Assembly (NCBI GenBank): GCA_934699705.1
Contig: CAKUXD010000005.1
Coordinates: 1 to 64,000, forward strand
DNA length: 64,000 nucleotides
Source: an uncultured Candidatus Melainabacteria bacterium
Lineage (GTDB): Bacteria; Cyanobacteriota; Vampirovibrionia; Gastranaerophilales; Gastranaerophilaceae
Direction of reading: 5' to 3'
The translations under genes were made by a program, and so were the position numbers. A model generated the notes under the pieces. It was given only the letters and a program-made list of their open reading frames with translations. It was not told where the DNA came from and did not search any database. Each line of letters opens with the position of its first letter. The stretch's first letter is position 1. This document shows, piece by piece, positions 36,706 through 46,267 of this stretch.

Positions 36706-38952
36706 ATGGGACTACAACTTACAATTGAACAAGTAAGGCAAATGTACAACATACCTAAGTTTATGCCTGATTCAGAGGTGTTGAATATTGCTATGAAAAA
36801 CAATATTCAAATCACTTTTGGGGGTGTTACTAATACTGCTGATTTAAAGGATTTAAAAGACGGGAATTCCGTATTTAATGCAAAAGGTTCAACTACAACA
36901 AATACAACCACAGGTGGTGGTTTATTTGGTGATAATATAAGTTTTGGCAATACATCAAAAGGTTTTTCTACACCTAGTTTGGGTGGTGATTTGAGCGGAA
37001 ACTTTGGTGCTACCAAAAATTTTGCTTCTAATGGTTTAGGTAAAGATTATGCTGCGGATTTTAAAGCAAAAGCTAATTCGTTTGCACCAAAATTATCTTT
37101 TGATATAGATTTGTTTAAACAAAATTTATCAGATGTAGAGTCTGGTAAAGATTTGAATACAAAAAATACTGAAAAATGGGAATATGCGGACGGTATGGCT
37201 TATCGTTTGGATGAAAACGGTAATCGTATAACAGAACAAAAACCAGGTGAACCTCCTATTTCTAGAAAAGCTGCTTTTGGTGAAGAAGGCTACCAAAAAG
37301 ACGGTGAAAGTATTGACGAAAGAATTCAAAGATGCTATCCAAAAGCCGTTAAAGAGGCAAAAACTCCTGAACAAAAGGCTAAATTGTTACACCAGTATTT
37401 CAAAGGCTATTATGACCATTTGAAAGCATCAGGCAAATACACTGATGAACAAATAAAAAATTTACAAAGAAAAGACTTTGACAAATTATTACGTAACTCT
37501 GACCAAAAGAATGGTGAGTACGGTAAAATAATGGGTGTAGCAATTCATTCATTACGTGCAGATAACAGAGTAGAAGCGTTGGATAATTCCATGAATTATG
37601 CGCAAAATGAAAATGTTGAAAAAGACATTGTTATGTCTTTGATGAACACAATCGAAGAAAGTGGTGATAACCCAGAAGCACAAAGAGAATTGTTATCACG
37701 TGTTAAGAGCCATGCTCAAAGATTGGGTATCCAAGGTGAAGTATCATTAACTGCTGCAGGTAAGATTGCTGTTTGTGGCGATAATCAATGCGCATTGATT
37801 GATATCGTCGATTTATATGGTAACAGTGAAGCGATTGGCAAGTTAAGAGAACAAATTGGTGCTACTCGCGAAGACGGCTCAAGAGTTTTAAGTGGTGAAA
37901 ATGAAACTTATGCATTGCAAGCATCTGCTAGACACATTCAATCTTCAGAAGATGCGCAAAACCATTCTGCAACAATCGTAAGAGCAACTCGCGAAAATCA
38001 AATTAGCGCTACTGAATATACTTACGAAGTTTTATCTGAAAACCAAGAATTAACAACAGAATTTAACAATGCAACTGCTGAAAATGTTGCAGAATATGAT
38101 AAAGAGAATGCTCTAAAGGTTCAAGATATGGTTATTGAACACGATGACGAGGAAATGTCAGGTGCTCAAAGAATGGCAAATCATGGTCATGAACTTGATA
38201 CAGAAATCCAAAAAGAATTTGTTGAAAAATTAATAAACTTAAATAACGAAAAGGTTTCAACTAATGTTGCAAATCACGCTTATGAATATGATTTATCTAA
38301 TCGAGATGACATCATTAAAATGATTAAAGAACAAGGTTATGAAAGCACTCAAAAAGCTTTAGACGATGCAAGAAAAGAATATGAAGCTCAAATTGCTGAA
38401 GAGAAAGCTAAAGCTGAAGTCGCTGAAGCATTGAAAAAACAACAAACAGAAAAGGCTGAAAAAAATAATAAAGAAAATAGCGAAACAAAAGTCAATAAGC
38501 AAGCTACAACAACTTCTACTATAAATATATCAAACAAAAAAGCTAAAGTTTCAGCAAGAGAATTAACTGAGGCAGTTGCATCAGGTAGTTCTGTAAATGC
38601 AATTATCTTGTCAGATAAATTTAGAAATGCTGATCCACAAGATAGAGCTGCCTTTTATAATAATTTAAGCGTTAAAGATAAACAAATGGCTATTAGTTCA
38701 ATTGTTGAAAAATCAAACGCTATTACTTTAAAAAGTTTGATGTTTAGTGGTATGAAAAAATCAATTCTTAGCTATTTGGTTTCTCATCCGTCATCAGATA
38801 ACAACGCAAAATTGAAGTATTTGGAAAATTACTTAGCTCCTGCGGATAAAAAAGAACTTGAAGATTTGAAAGAAAAACAACAATTAAATGTTCAAGCGCA
38901 ACGTGAAGAAGTTGAAAATAAACAACATAAACCATTTATGTTCGAGGTTTAA
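36706..38952 (+). CDS. Large hypothetical protein, helical, unknown function
   Basis: The 748-residue protein has no signal peptide or membrane helix and no domain I recognise. It starts MGLQLTIEQVRQMYNIPKFM, followed by a Gly/Asn/Thr-rich stretch (about 60-125, 'TTTNTTTGGGLFGDNISFGN') that looks disordered. A central part of about 150-400 contains 'VKEAKTPEQKAKLLHQYFKGYYDHLKASGKYT', and there is a Lys/Glu/Ala-rich coiled coil at about 560-600. A strong AAAAGG ribosome-binding site and long open frame make it real. It is transcribed alone and ends at a strong terminator. Confidence 0.7.
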   Translation: MGLQLTIEQVRQMYNIPKFMPDSEVLNIAMKNNIQITFGGVTNTADLKDLKDGNSVFNAKGSTTTNTTTGGGLFGDNISFGNTSKGFSTPSLGGDLSGNFGATKNFASNGLGKDYAADFKAKANSFAPKLSFDIDLFKQNLSDVESGKDLNTKNTEKWEYADGMAYRLDENGNRITEQKPGEPPISRKAAFGEEGYQKDGESIDERIQRCYPKAVKEAKTPEQKAKLLHQYFKGYYDHLKASGKYTDEQIKNLQRKDFDKLLRNSDQKNGEYGKIMGVAIHSLRADNRVEALDNSMNYAQNENVEKDIVMSLMNTIEESGDNPEAQRELLSRVKSHAQRLGIQGEVSLTAAGKIAVCGDNQCALIDIVDLYGNSEAIGKLREQIGATREDGSRVLSGENETYALQASARHIQSSEDAQNHSATIVRATRENQISATEYTYEVLSENQELTTEFNNATAENVAEYDKENALKVQDMVIEHDDEEMSGAQRMANHGHELDTEIQKEFVEKLINLNNEKVSTNVANHAYEYDLSNRDDIIKMIKEQGYESTQKALDDARKEYEAQIAEEKAKAEVAEALKKQQTEKAEKNNKENSETKVNKQATTTSTINISNKKAKVSARELTEAVASGSSVNAIILSDKFRNADPQDRAAFYNNLSVKDKQMAISSIVEKSNAITLKSLMFSGMKKSILSYLVSHPSSDNNAKLKYLENYLAPADKKELEDLKEKQQLNVQAQREEVENKQHKPFMFEV

Positions 38953-38972
38953 TCTTTAAACTTTTATATAAC

Positions 38973-39008
38973 AAGAAGGCGGTCGCTTTAGCGACCGCCT
39001 TCTTTATT
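38973..39008. terminator. Bidirectional intrinsic terminator
   Basis: A perfect 15-bp stem (38973-38987 with 38990-39004) flanked by AAGAA and TTCTT lies between the converging 748-residue protein gene and the phosphofructokinase gene. Confidence 0.88.
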
Positions 39009-39022
39009 TATTAATTATTTAA

Positions 39023-40687
39023 TTAATTTTGATGTTCTAATTGTAAAGTAACAGATGTTAAATCACAAACTTCAGTAGGTCCAAAGTATTGAATAGCCCC
39101 AGGGAATAGGTATCTATCGTTCAATGCCCATTCTTCTCTGTGAGATTCAAGTTCTTTGAAAACAGGTCCATCAAGTTTGATTAAAGCTTTTTGGATAACT
39201 GGTTTCATTTCCCCATGACGTTTTTCCATATTCATCATCATTGTTAATGGAACTCCGCCTGCAATCCATTCTTTAGCTGGTTTCACAAGATTTCTTACTG
39301 ATGATAAGTAGCCAGTTAAACCAAAGTTGACTAAAGCAAAGGCATTAAATCCTAATGAATAGCAGTAATCCGCATCAAAGTTTGATGGGAATGCGCAACG
39401 TCCTTCATATCCGAAGAAATGAGCTTGATCTGAGAATTTTCCAACGTAAATACCTTCGTCTTTTAATTCGTTCAATCTTGTTCTAATCATTTCGATTAAT
39501 AATTTTTCTGTTTCAATTCTTGAAACCTGAACGTTACCATGAGGATCTCTGTCCATTAATAATTGAGCTTTGATTAGTGCTGGTAAGCTCAAGAATAATT
39601 TTGCGTTATTTTCGCTTAATTTTGAAGCGATAATTTTGAATTTTTCTTCAGAACGAACATTTTGATATGTTTGGTCTGTTTCTAATTCGTGTGTTAAATC
39701 GTTCAAGCTAGAGATTAAATCTTTCATTTCTGGAATAAATTCAATTAAGCCTTCTGGAACGATTACAATACCGAAGTTTTTACCATTTTCTGCACGTTTG
39801 CAGATAATTTTGCACATATCTTCAACGATTTGGTTTAATGACATTTTCTTTTCTTCAACTTCTTCTGAAACTAAGCAGATATTTGGTTGAGTTTGTAAAG
39901 CTGCTTCTACTGCAACGTGTGATGCACTTCTGCCCATGATTTTGATGAAGTGCCAATATTTTTTAGCTGAATTTGCATCTCTTTGAATATTACCGATTAA
40001 TTCAGCATAAGTTTTTGTTGCTGTGTCAAAGCCGAAAGAAACTTCAATTTGTTCGTTTTTTAAGTCGCCGTCGATTGTTTTAGGGCAACCGATAACTTGA
40101 ATACCTGTATCATTTTTTACAAACCATTCAGCAAGTAATGCTGCGTTCGTATTTGAATCATCACCACCGATGATTACAACTGCTGAAATGTTTAAGTCTT
40201 TGCAAACTGCAAGTGATTTTTTGAATTGTTCTTCTGTTTCAAGTTTTGTTCTGCCTGAACCAATAATATCAAAGCCACCAGTATTTCTGTAAGCGTCGAT
40301 AAATTCTTTAGTCATTTCAACGTATTTGCCTTCAATAATACCAGAAGGACCGCCTAAGAAACCGTATAATTTGTTTTCTGGATTTGCTTGTTTTAATGCG
40401 TCAAATAAACCTGCGATAACATTGTGTCCGCCAGGAGCTTGACCGCCTGATAAAATTACACCTACGTTTTTAACAGGTGATGATTTTTTATCGCTTGTTG
40501 ATTTGAACGTTACGATTGGTTTGCCGTAAGTTTTAGCAAATAATTCTTTGATAGCTTCTTGATCTCTTACAGATTCAGTAGCTTTTCCTTCTTCCATTTC
40601 TAAGTTATTAATGCCGTCTGCTAGGCATTGTGGAAGTTTTGGTTCATACTTTAATCTTTCTGTTTGTAATGGTGAAAGTGTTCTCAT
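39023..40687 (-). CDS. pfp: Diphosphate-dependent 6-phosphofructokinase (long form)
   Basis: Phosphorylates fructose 6-phosphate with pyrophosphate instead of ATP, reversibly. The 554 residues are of the long PPi-PFK type. [24 protein letters not shown] gives the phosphate-binding loop, [20 protein letters not shown] the GGDD motif that favours PPi over ATP, and [12 protein letters not shown] the catalytic [21 protein letters not shown] residues follow near the end. It has its own promoter and AAAGGA ribosome-binding site. Together with the aldolase it suggests a PPi-based glycolysis. Confidence 0.94.
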   Translation of the reverse strand: MRTLSPLQTERLKYEPKLPQCLADGINNLEMEEGKATESVRDQEAIKELFAKTYGKPIVTFKSTSDKKSSPVKNVGVILSGGQAPGGHNVIAGLFDALKQANPENKLYGFLGGPSGIIEGKYVEMTKEFIDAYRNTGGFDIIGSGRTKLETEEQFKKSLAVCKDLNISAVVIIGGDDSNTNAALLAEWFVKNDTGIQVIGCPKTIDGDLKNEQIEVSFGFDTATKTYAELIGNIQRDANSAKKYWHFIKIMGRSASHVAVEAALQTQPNICLVSEEVEEKKMSLNQIVEDMCKIICKRAENGKNFGIVIVPEGLIEFIPEMKDLISSLNDLTHELETDQTYQNVRSEEKFKIIASKLSENNAKLFLSLPALIKAQLLMDRDPHGNVQVSRIETEKLLIEMIRTRLNELKDEGIYVGKFSDQAHFFGYEGRCAFPSNFDADYCYSLGFNAFALVNFGLTGYLSSVRNLVKPAKEWIAGGVPLTMMMNMEKRHGEMKPVIQKALIKLDGPVFKELESHREEWALNDRYLFPGAIQYFGPTEVCDLTSVTLQLEHQN

Positions 40688-40709
40688 AATGATTTTTTCC
40701 TTTATTTTT

Positions 40710-40738
40710 ATAATACCTTCACTACAAATATATCACAA
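40710..40738 (-). promoter_or_regulatory. Probable promoter for the phosphofructokinase gene
   Basis: On the minus strand TTGTGA (40733-40738) and TATTAT (40710-40715) are 17 bp apart. It starts just beyond the TPR gene's stop codon, making pfp an independent transcript. Confidence 0.5.
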
Positions 40739-40744
40739 AGATGT

Positions 40745-41707
40745 TTATTTGACTTTTATATTTTTATTAAGAACTTTCGCGTGTTCTTTCATTTCTCGTT
40801 TTCTTTCGCTATTAGGAAATTTTATGATGGCGTCTTTCAAAAGTTCTAAAGCTTCTGTTTCTCGCCCTATTTTTTCATAAGCGTAGGCTAAATTTAAATA
40901 AATTCTATCGTCTGTTTTTGAATTTATGCTAAACGCTTTTTTGTAATATCTCAAACATTCGTCCATATTTTCTGAGCAGTAATAAGCCATTCCGAGTTGG
41001 TTGTTTGCTTCAAAAGAATTAGGGTTAACATCTAGTGCTTTTTGACAATACTCAATTGCACTTTCCCAGTTGCCTTTTTTTGCGTAGGAAATTGATGTCG
41101 CAAGTAGGGCATCAAAATGTTTTGGATTATATTCTAACAATTTCAAATATATTTCCAATGCGTAATCTAAAAGTGATTTGTCTTTTTTCTCATAAGCGCT
41201 ATTTTCAAGTCTTTGAGCAACTATATATGCCAAATTTTTGTCGCAATCTGAATTGAATATGTAAGTTACAGAATCTAATATTTTTTGTATTTCGTTTAAT
41301 TCTAAATAAGATTGCGTTAAAAGTTCTATGTTTGGTTCGTCTTGTTTTAGCTTAAAACTTTTGAAAGCATAATAAGCCGATTTTTTATAATCTTGTTTTT
41401 CTAAATATATTAACGCACAATTATAAAGTGTATTTTGGTCTTCTGGATAGTATTCAAGAAATTTTTCATAACTTTCTAACGCTTCACTATCTTTTTTTAT
41501 TTGTTGATAAGCAAGTGCAAGGTTATAGTTTGCATAAGGTTGTGCGTTGTTTTGTGATAATGCAATTTTTAACAATTCAATTGAAAGTTTATATTTCTTT
41601 TTGTCATAAAGCTCTATACCCTTCGTGAAATAAGCGTCAAAAGTCGACATCTTTTCGCGAATTTGTTTGAGTTTTATTTTACATTTTTCTAGTAATAAAC
41701 TATCCAT
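40745..41707 (-). CDS. Tetratricopeptide-repeat protein
   Basis: The 320-residue cytosolic protein is built of TPR units (e.g. 'ALSQNNAQPYANYNLALAYQQIKKDSEALESYEKFLEYYPED', 'NSFEANNQLGMAYYCSENMDECLRYYKKAF'). No signal peptide, catalytic motif or membrane helix. It diverges from ruvA with only 53 bp between start codons and is followed by pfp on the same strand. Partner unknown. Confidence 0.8.
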   Translation of the reverse strand: MDSLLLEKCKIKLKQIREKMSTFDAYFTKGIELYDKKKYKLSIELLKIALSQNNAQPYANYNLALAYQQIKKDSEALESYEKFLEYYPEDQNTLYNCALIYLEKQDYKKSAYYAFKSFKLKQDEPNIELLTQSYLELNEIQKILDSVTYIFNSDCDKNLAYIVAQRLENSAYEKKDKSLLDYALEIYLKLLEYNPKHFDALLATSISYAKKGNWESAIEYCQKALDVNPNSFEANNQLGMAYYCSENMDECLRYYKKAFSINSKTDDRIYLNLAYAYEKIGRETEALELLKDAIIKFPNSERKREMKEHAKVLNKNIKVK

Positions 41708-41760
41708 ATTTATATTGTAGTATAATATAATAAAAAAATGAAAAAATTAGGAAAAATTTA

Positions 41761-42366
41761 ATGTTTGATTACATAAAAGGTGAACTAACTGCAAAATATC
41801 AAAATAAAAAAACATGCTATTTTACTGTTGAAAAATCAGGTATAGGCTATCTTTTAGAGGTTAGTTCAAAAGATTATTTCAAAAAAAACGTAAATGAAAA
41901 TGTTAAGATTTTTACAGTTTTAATTCACAGAGAAGACTCTATGAATTTGTGTGGATTTTTGAATAAAGAAGCCAGAGATATTTTTAATATTTTGGTTTCT
42001 GTGTCAGGTGTTGGCTCAAAAATGGCACTATGCTTGTTAAATGAATTTGAAGTTAGTGATTTGATTTATTTTGTGATAAACGAAAATTCAAAAGAACTTA
42101 CCAGAGCAAAAGGCGTCGGAGTTAAATTAGCACAAAAAATTATTTTAGAATTAAAAGATAAATTAATAAACTTAGATACCACAATTCAAACGGTAAAAAG
42201 TGTTGATATGCCTGATGGAACAGAGGATATTCAAAATATTTTAATTTCCTTGGGATATGGCGAAGAAGAAATTTCAAAGGCTATAAATCAAGCTATTTCA
42301 ACAGGTAAAAAAGTTAAAGATAATGAAGACTTTTTGCGAGCGACATTGCAAATTCTTTCTGCCTAA
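41761..42366 (+). CDS. ruvA: Holliday junction branch migration protein RuvA
   Basis: RuvA binds four-way DNA junctions and loads the RuvB motor. The 201 residues show the N-terminal OB fold (MFDYIKGELTAKYQNKKTC...), two helix-hairpin-helix motifs (ILVSVSGVGSKMALCLL and LTRAKGVGVKLAQKIILELKDKL, around 80-130) and a C-terminal RuvB-binding domain (EDIQNILISLGYGEEEISKAI). Length is normal. A TATAAT lies at 41721-41726. ruvB is not adjacent. Confidence 0.95.
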   Translation: MFDYIKGELTAKYQNKKTCYFTVEKSGIGYLLEVSSKDYFKKNVNENVKIFTVLIHREDSMNLCGFLNKEARDIFNILVSVSGVGSKMALCLLNEFEVSDLIYFVINENSKELTRAKGVGVKLAQKIILELKDKLINLDTTIQTVKSVDMPDGTEDIQNILISLGYGEEEISKAINQAISTGKKVKDNEDFLRATLQILSA

Positions 42367-42501
42367 AATTCATTATTTACGCTTATTTGAGCATGCTGAA
42401 TTAATGTAAATCTTTTGTAACATTTTTTCAAAATACTAGCAAAATTTAATCTTGCGATACGTTCATGTATATGTAGGTTAGAATAAGGTATATTTATATA
42501 A

Positions 42502-44007
42502 ATGATTAATTCAGTAAGTGCAAATCCAATTGCTCCTAAGACAACAAAAACAAGCATTTTTTATGTTAATGACTTGCACGGACAAACAATGAAGATGGAA
42601 AAAATTTATAACATGTCAAAGTCTTTTGACCAATTTGTTCCATCTGAAAAAACTACAAAATTGAAATTTTCATCAGGTGATACAATGTTAGGTGAAAGTT
42701 CAAAACCTAATATTATTGCCTCTAAATTTTTAGAATTAATCGGTGTTACAGCAACAGCAGTTGGTAATCACGAATGTGATGGCGATTCAAAACAATTATA
42801 TGAATTAACAAAAGATAAAAACTATAAAATGTTGGGTTTAAATGTTAAGATTGACGAAAACAACCCATTAAGCAAACGTATTGAAAAATCTTATATCCAA
42901 GAAAAAGACGGAGAAAGATATGGCGTTATCGGTTTGTTACCACCAGATTTATTCACTCGTGTAGCAAAACCAGATAACTATAAAGATTTTCAAGTTGATG
43001 ATTTTGACAAAACAATCAAAGATGTTCAGGCAGAAGTAGATAGATTGCAGGAACAAGGCGTAAATAAAATCATCGTTGTTTCTCATGCAGGTAATGCAAA
43101 CGAAAAAAGATTAGCTCAAGAAACATCAGGTATTGACGTAATTTTAGGTGGACACTCTCACGAACTTATTAAAGATGTTAAAGAAGGTGAAAACTTATTA
43201 TATGGTAAAGACGGAAACCCTGTTGTTATCACACAAGCAGGTAAAGATGCTGATAATATTGGCGTTTTAAATTTAGAATTTGATGAAAATGGTGTTATTA
43301 CAAAAGTTCAAAATAACGTAACTCCAACAAAAACTTTCAGAAGAAATTTAGTTATGAAATATTTTTCTGAAAAAATCTTAGGAAAACCAGAAGTTGTTGG
43401 TAATGTAAAATCTGCAGATGCAGAACCAGTTAACAGATTAGGTGCTGAAAATCCACATGCTGATTTCGTTGCAGACGCTATGAAAGAGGCAACTGGTGCA
43501 GAAATGGCTATTTTAGGTTCTGCTAATTTAAGAAATACATTTGAAGCTGGTGCAATTACATCAAGAGATGTTTCAAGCATTGTTCCATTCAAAAACGGTA
43601 TGGTAGTTGCTCCTTTAAGCGAAAAAACTTTAGTTGATGCATTGAAATTTGGTGCACATTCATTAGTAAGCGCAGGTACAAAACCTGGTATTTTACAAGT
43701 TTCTGGCTTAAACTATAAAATGAATAAAGCTGGTGAATTACTTTCAGCAGAATACGTTGATAAAAATGGTAATAAACAAGCATTAGATATTCAAAATCCA
43801 AGTGAAGATAAAACATTTAAAGTTGCTTTAGACACATATTACGCAAATGGTCGTGATGGATTTACAATGTTAAATTGTATGGATAAAGTTGAACAAACAT
43901 TTGAAGACGATAAAGATAAAATGGTTATGGCAAAATTAAAAAGAATGACTGAAGCTGGTGAAGCTATTGAAGTTAAAGCCGATAACAGAATTCAAATCGT
44001 TGACTAG
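42502..44007 (+). CDS. 5'-nucleotidase/UshA-type metallophosphoesterase without signal peptide
   Basis: The 501-residue protein has the two-domain layout of UshA/CpdB/YfkN enzymes that hydrolyse nucleotides or other phosphate esters. Metal-binding motifs are complete: YVNDLHG (D24, H26), SSGDTMLG, VGNHECDGD, VVSHAGN and GGHSHEL. The C-terminal domain has GSANLRNTFEAGAIT and PFKNGMVV for substrate binding. The usual signal peptide is missing: the sequence begins MINSVSANPIAPKTTKTSIF, a short polar N-terminus like those of two other proteins nearby. No in-frame upstream extension supplies one. Confidence 0.85.
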   Translation: MINSVSANPIAPKTTKTSIFYVNDLHGQTMKMEKIYNMSKSFDQFVPSEKTTKLKFSSGDTMLGESSKPNIIASKFLELIGVTATAVGNHECDGDSKQLYELTKDKNYKMLGLNVKIDENNPLSKRIEKSYIQEKDGERYGVIGLLPPDLFTRVAKPDNYKDFQVDDFDKTIKDVQAEVDRLQEQGVNKIIVVSHAGNANEKRLAQETSGIDVILGGHSHELIKDVKEGENLLYGKDGNPVVITQAGKDADNIGVLNLEFDENGVITKVQNNVTPTKTFRRNLVMKYFSEKILGKPEVVGNVKSADAEPVNRLGAENPHADFVADAMKEATGAEMAILGSANLRNTFEAGAITSRDVSSIVPFKNGMVVAPLSEKTLVDALKFGAHSLVSAGTKPGILQVSGLNYKMNKAGELLSAEYVDKNGNKQALDIQNPSEDKTFKVALDTYYANGRDGFTMLNCMDKVEQTFEDDKDKMVMAKLKRMTEAGEAIEVKADNRIQIVD

Positions 44008-44037
44008 TAAAGATTTATGGAATAAATTAAGAGAACA

Positions 44038-44069
44038 AAGAGCCACTTCAAAAGTGGCTCTTGTTTTTA
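44038..44069 (+). terminator. Intrinsic terminator of the nucleotidase gene
   Basis: An 11-bp stem (AAGAGCCACTT / AAGTGGCTCTT, loop CAA) is followed by TTGTTTTT. Confidence 0.88.
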
Positions 44070-44421
44070 GAAGAAGGTTTAACGGTTTAACGCTTGAAAG
44101 TCAGAAGAATTTTGTCTTTACAAAATAAAAAGTTCGCCATGATTATGACGAACATTAAATAAACACGAGGATATTAAGAGAGAGAGTATAAAAATCTTTG
44201 TTATAAACAAAATGCATAATTGCGCATTCTGTTTGCTTTTCTTGCTTTTACTTTTCCTAATCTTTAGCTATGTTTTTCGAAGGTTCTTTGTTCCTTACTC
44301 TTATATTAAGTATTTTTTTAAAAATTTATTGCCTTTTTAGTAATGACGTGGGATTTAAACTTTTCTACTACACGTTGTGAACATGCCAATTGTGCATTCA
44401 CAATTTGCAACCCAAACAAGA
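44070..44421. other. Noncoding spacer of about 350 bp with two hairpins
   Basis: No convincing gene is present. The stretch holds a GTTCG/CGAAC hairpin with an inner CAT/ATG stem (44132-44153) and an AATTGTG/CACAATT hairpin with CATT loop (44388-44405), plus a GA-rich run near 44178-44190. Transcription direction and function cannot be told; an undetected small RNA is possible but unsupported. Confidence 0.4.
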
Positions 44422-44450
44422 AGGCGGATTTTGCTTCGCAAAATCCGCCT
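44422..44450 (-). terminator. Hairpin after the calpain-like gene
   Basis: A perfect 13-bp stem (44422-44434 with 44438-44450, loop TTC) lies 25 bp after the stop of the minus-strand gene at 44475. The T-run is weak on that strand. Confidence 0.65.
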
Positions 44451-44474
44451 CTATTGATTTTTATTTATTTAAAC

Positions 44475-46169
44475 TTATGCTTTTTTTAAGTTTACAGGTT
44501 GTTTATTACCATTGATATACCAAGTTACAGGTTCTTCTGTTGAATTTTTATCTAAAATTGCACCGTCTTTACCATATTTAACTGGTTGTTCTTCAAGCGG
44601 TAAATTTTTACCGTAAGAGTTTACATCACAAATTGATGCTGAATCATAATATTCTAAAAATTGTTTATAATTAATATCTGCATCGTAAGATGTGTTCCAA
44701 GGGTTAGTACATCTAACTTTTATTTCACCATCTTTGCCAACTTGTGGTTCAAGTGTGTATGCGTGGAAACCATAAACACCAGCTGCCTCTGCAACAGGAT
44801 TTTCTGTTCTTCCGCCTGAAGCTCTTGTTCCACCTGTCATAATGTAATCTTCATTAAAGTTTGGCTTTTTCATCATTTCTTTAACTTGGTCTGCTTCAAA
44901 GTTCAAATTCCATTGTCTAAAGCCACCAAAGCCAAATCTTTGAAGAACTTCAAAGTTATAACCTCCTAAAGAACCTCTGTAAAAATCAGCCGCACGTTGG
45001 AATTTATCTTGTTTATTATCTGGGTCATTTTTTAAATCAGCAAATTTTAAACCATTTTTGTCTTCTTCGTAATAAATATTATAGAAATTATCATCACGAC
45101 ATACAACAATTGTTCTGTTTGGGTCAGCCTTTGCCTCTTTATAATCAGCTAATCTTTGTTTATGACCTTCTAAAGATTTCATAAGTTCAGGTTTTTTGTT
45201 CATAGGCGCTTTTGCTAATTCAGCTTCTTTTTTAGCAATTCTTTCGTTCATGATTTTTTTGAACATTGTATCTGCTTTGTTTACTGAATCTAAACCGTAA
45301 GCATCTTCTAAAATTCTGATACCTTCTGAACCTACAAGACTATATTTTTTAACACGATCTTTTGGTAATTCTGCATTTGCATATTTGTATTCGCCAAAAC
45401 CGTTTTTAAATTTTACAGTTACGTCTTTACCGTCTTGATTAAAAGCTTCGTACAAAGCAACTCTTGATTTTGGATTATTCATTAAAGTACCTAAAGTTGA
45501 AACAAGGTAACAATCGCCAATGCTTTGTTGTTGAGTTGTAAATCTTTTTGCTGGCGGGAATAATTTAATGAACATTTCTTTATCCATGTTCAATTGTCTT
45601 GAATCTTCATCGTTTGCTTTAACGAAAATTTTATCTTGACCTTTTACTTGGAAAACATCACCCACTTTAGCATTTTTATGACCTTCTGCTTGCGATTTTA
45701 CTGTCGGAACATAAACATCTGCGATATTTTTACCAGCTTTTTTTGCCTCGTACATCATATCCAAATCTTTTGCAAGATTATCGTTCATTTTACCAGTTTC
45801 CCAGTAATTGCTTAAAGTTTTTGGGTCTAAATCTCCGCTTTTAACCATTTCTAATTGCATCATAACGTTTGCAGTTTGTTCATCACCACGTTTTAATACA
45901 TTTTTAACGTTTTTAAAATCTTCTTTCGAAAGCATTACACCTGCTTCTTTAATCAACTTGCTGGCTTCATAATTTGTATGAGCAACAGGTACAGGTTTTG
46001 CAACTGGTAATTTTGTAGGTCTTACCCCAACCATTGCTTGTAAAGTTCCTGCACTTGGCATTGGTGCTTTTTCAATAGGGTTTGTTTGATTTTCTACACC
46101 AACTTTTTTTGTTTCGGTTTTAAAAACACCTGTAAATGGCGTAACTTGAGAAATTGCATTAACTTTCAT
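44475..46169 (-). CDS. Calpain-like (C2 family) cysteine protease
   Basis: In this 564-residue protein the calpain catalytic core can be read: QQQSIGDCYLVSTLGTL places the nucleophile at C220 with the oxyanion Gln just before it, GFHAYTL gives H469, and TNPWNT gives N489, all in the order and contexts of family C2. There is no signal peptide or membrane helix; the N-terminus MKVNAISQVTPFTGVFKTE is a short polar leader of the kind seen in two neighbours. Residues about 30-200 are a Lys/Met-rich region of unknown fold. Bacterial calpain-like proteases are uncommon; their targets are mostly unknown. The ribosome-binding site is GGAAGGA. Confidence 0.8.
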   Translation of the reverse strand: MKVNAISQVTPFTGVFKTETKKVGVENQTNPIEKAPMPSAGTLQAMVGVRPTKLPVAKPVPVAHTNYEASKLIKEAGVMLSKEDFKNVKNVLKRGDEQTANVMMQLEMVKSGDLDPKTLSNYWETGKMNDNLAKDLDMMYEAKKAGKNIADVYVPTVKSQAEGHKNAKVGDVFQVKGQDKIFVKANDEDSRQLNMDKEMFIKLFPPAKRFTTQQQSIGDCYLVSTLGTLMNNPKSRVALYEAFNQDGKDVTVKFKNGFGEYKYANAELPKDRVKKYSLVGSEGIRILEDAYGLDSVNKADTMFKKIMNERIAKKEAELAKAPMNKKPELMKSLEGHKQRLADYKEAKADPNRTIVVCRDDNFYNIYYEEDKNGLKFADLKNDPDNKQDKFQRAADFYRGSLGGYNFEVLQRFGFGGFRQWNLNFEADQVKEMMKKPNFNEDYIMTGGTRASGGRTENPVAEAAGVYGFHAYTLEPQVGKDGEIKVRCTNPWNTSYDADINYKQFLEYYDSASICDVNSYGKNLPLEEQPVKYGKDGAILDKNSTEEPVTWYINGNKQPVNLKKA

Positions 46170-46267
46170 TCTTTATTCCTTCCACATATCTTCTTTGGTT
46201 TAATTAAACACCCTAAAAATATTATTTGCTAGTTCTAGCATGCTTTTTAAATAAAAATTTACAATTG

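Noticed and set aside
36706..38952. Flagellar FliK- or hook-associated role for the 748-residue protein
   Set aside because: It has a low-complexity region like FliK but no Flg_hook domain, and it is on the other strand from the flagellar cluster.
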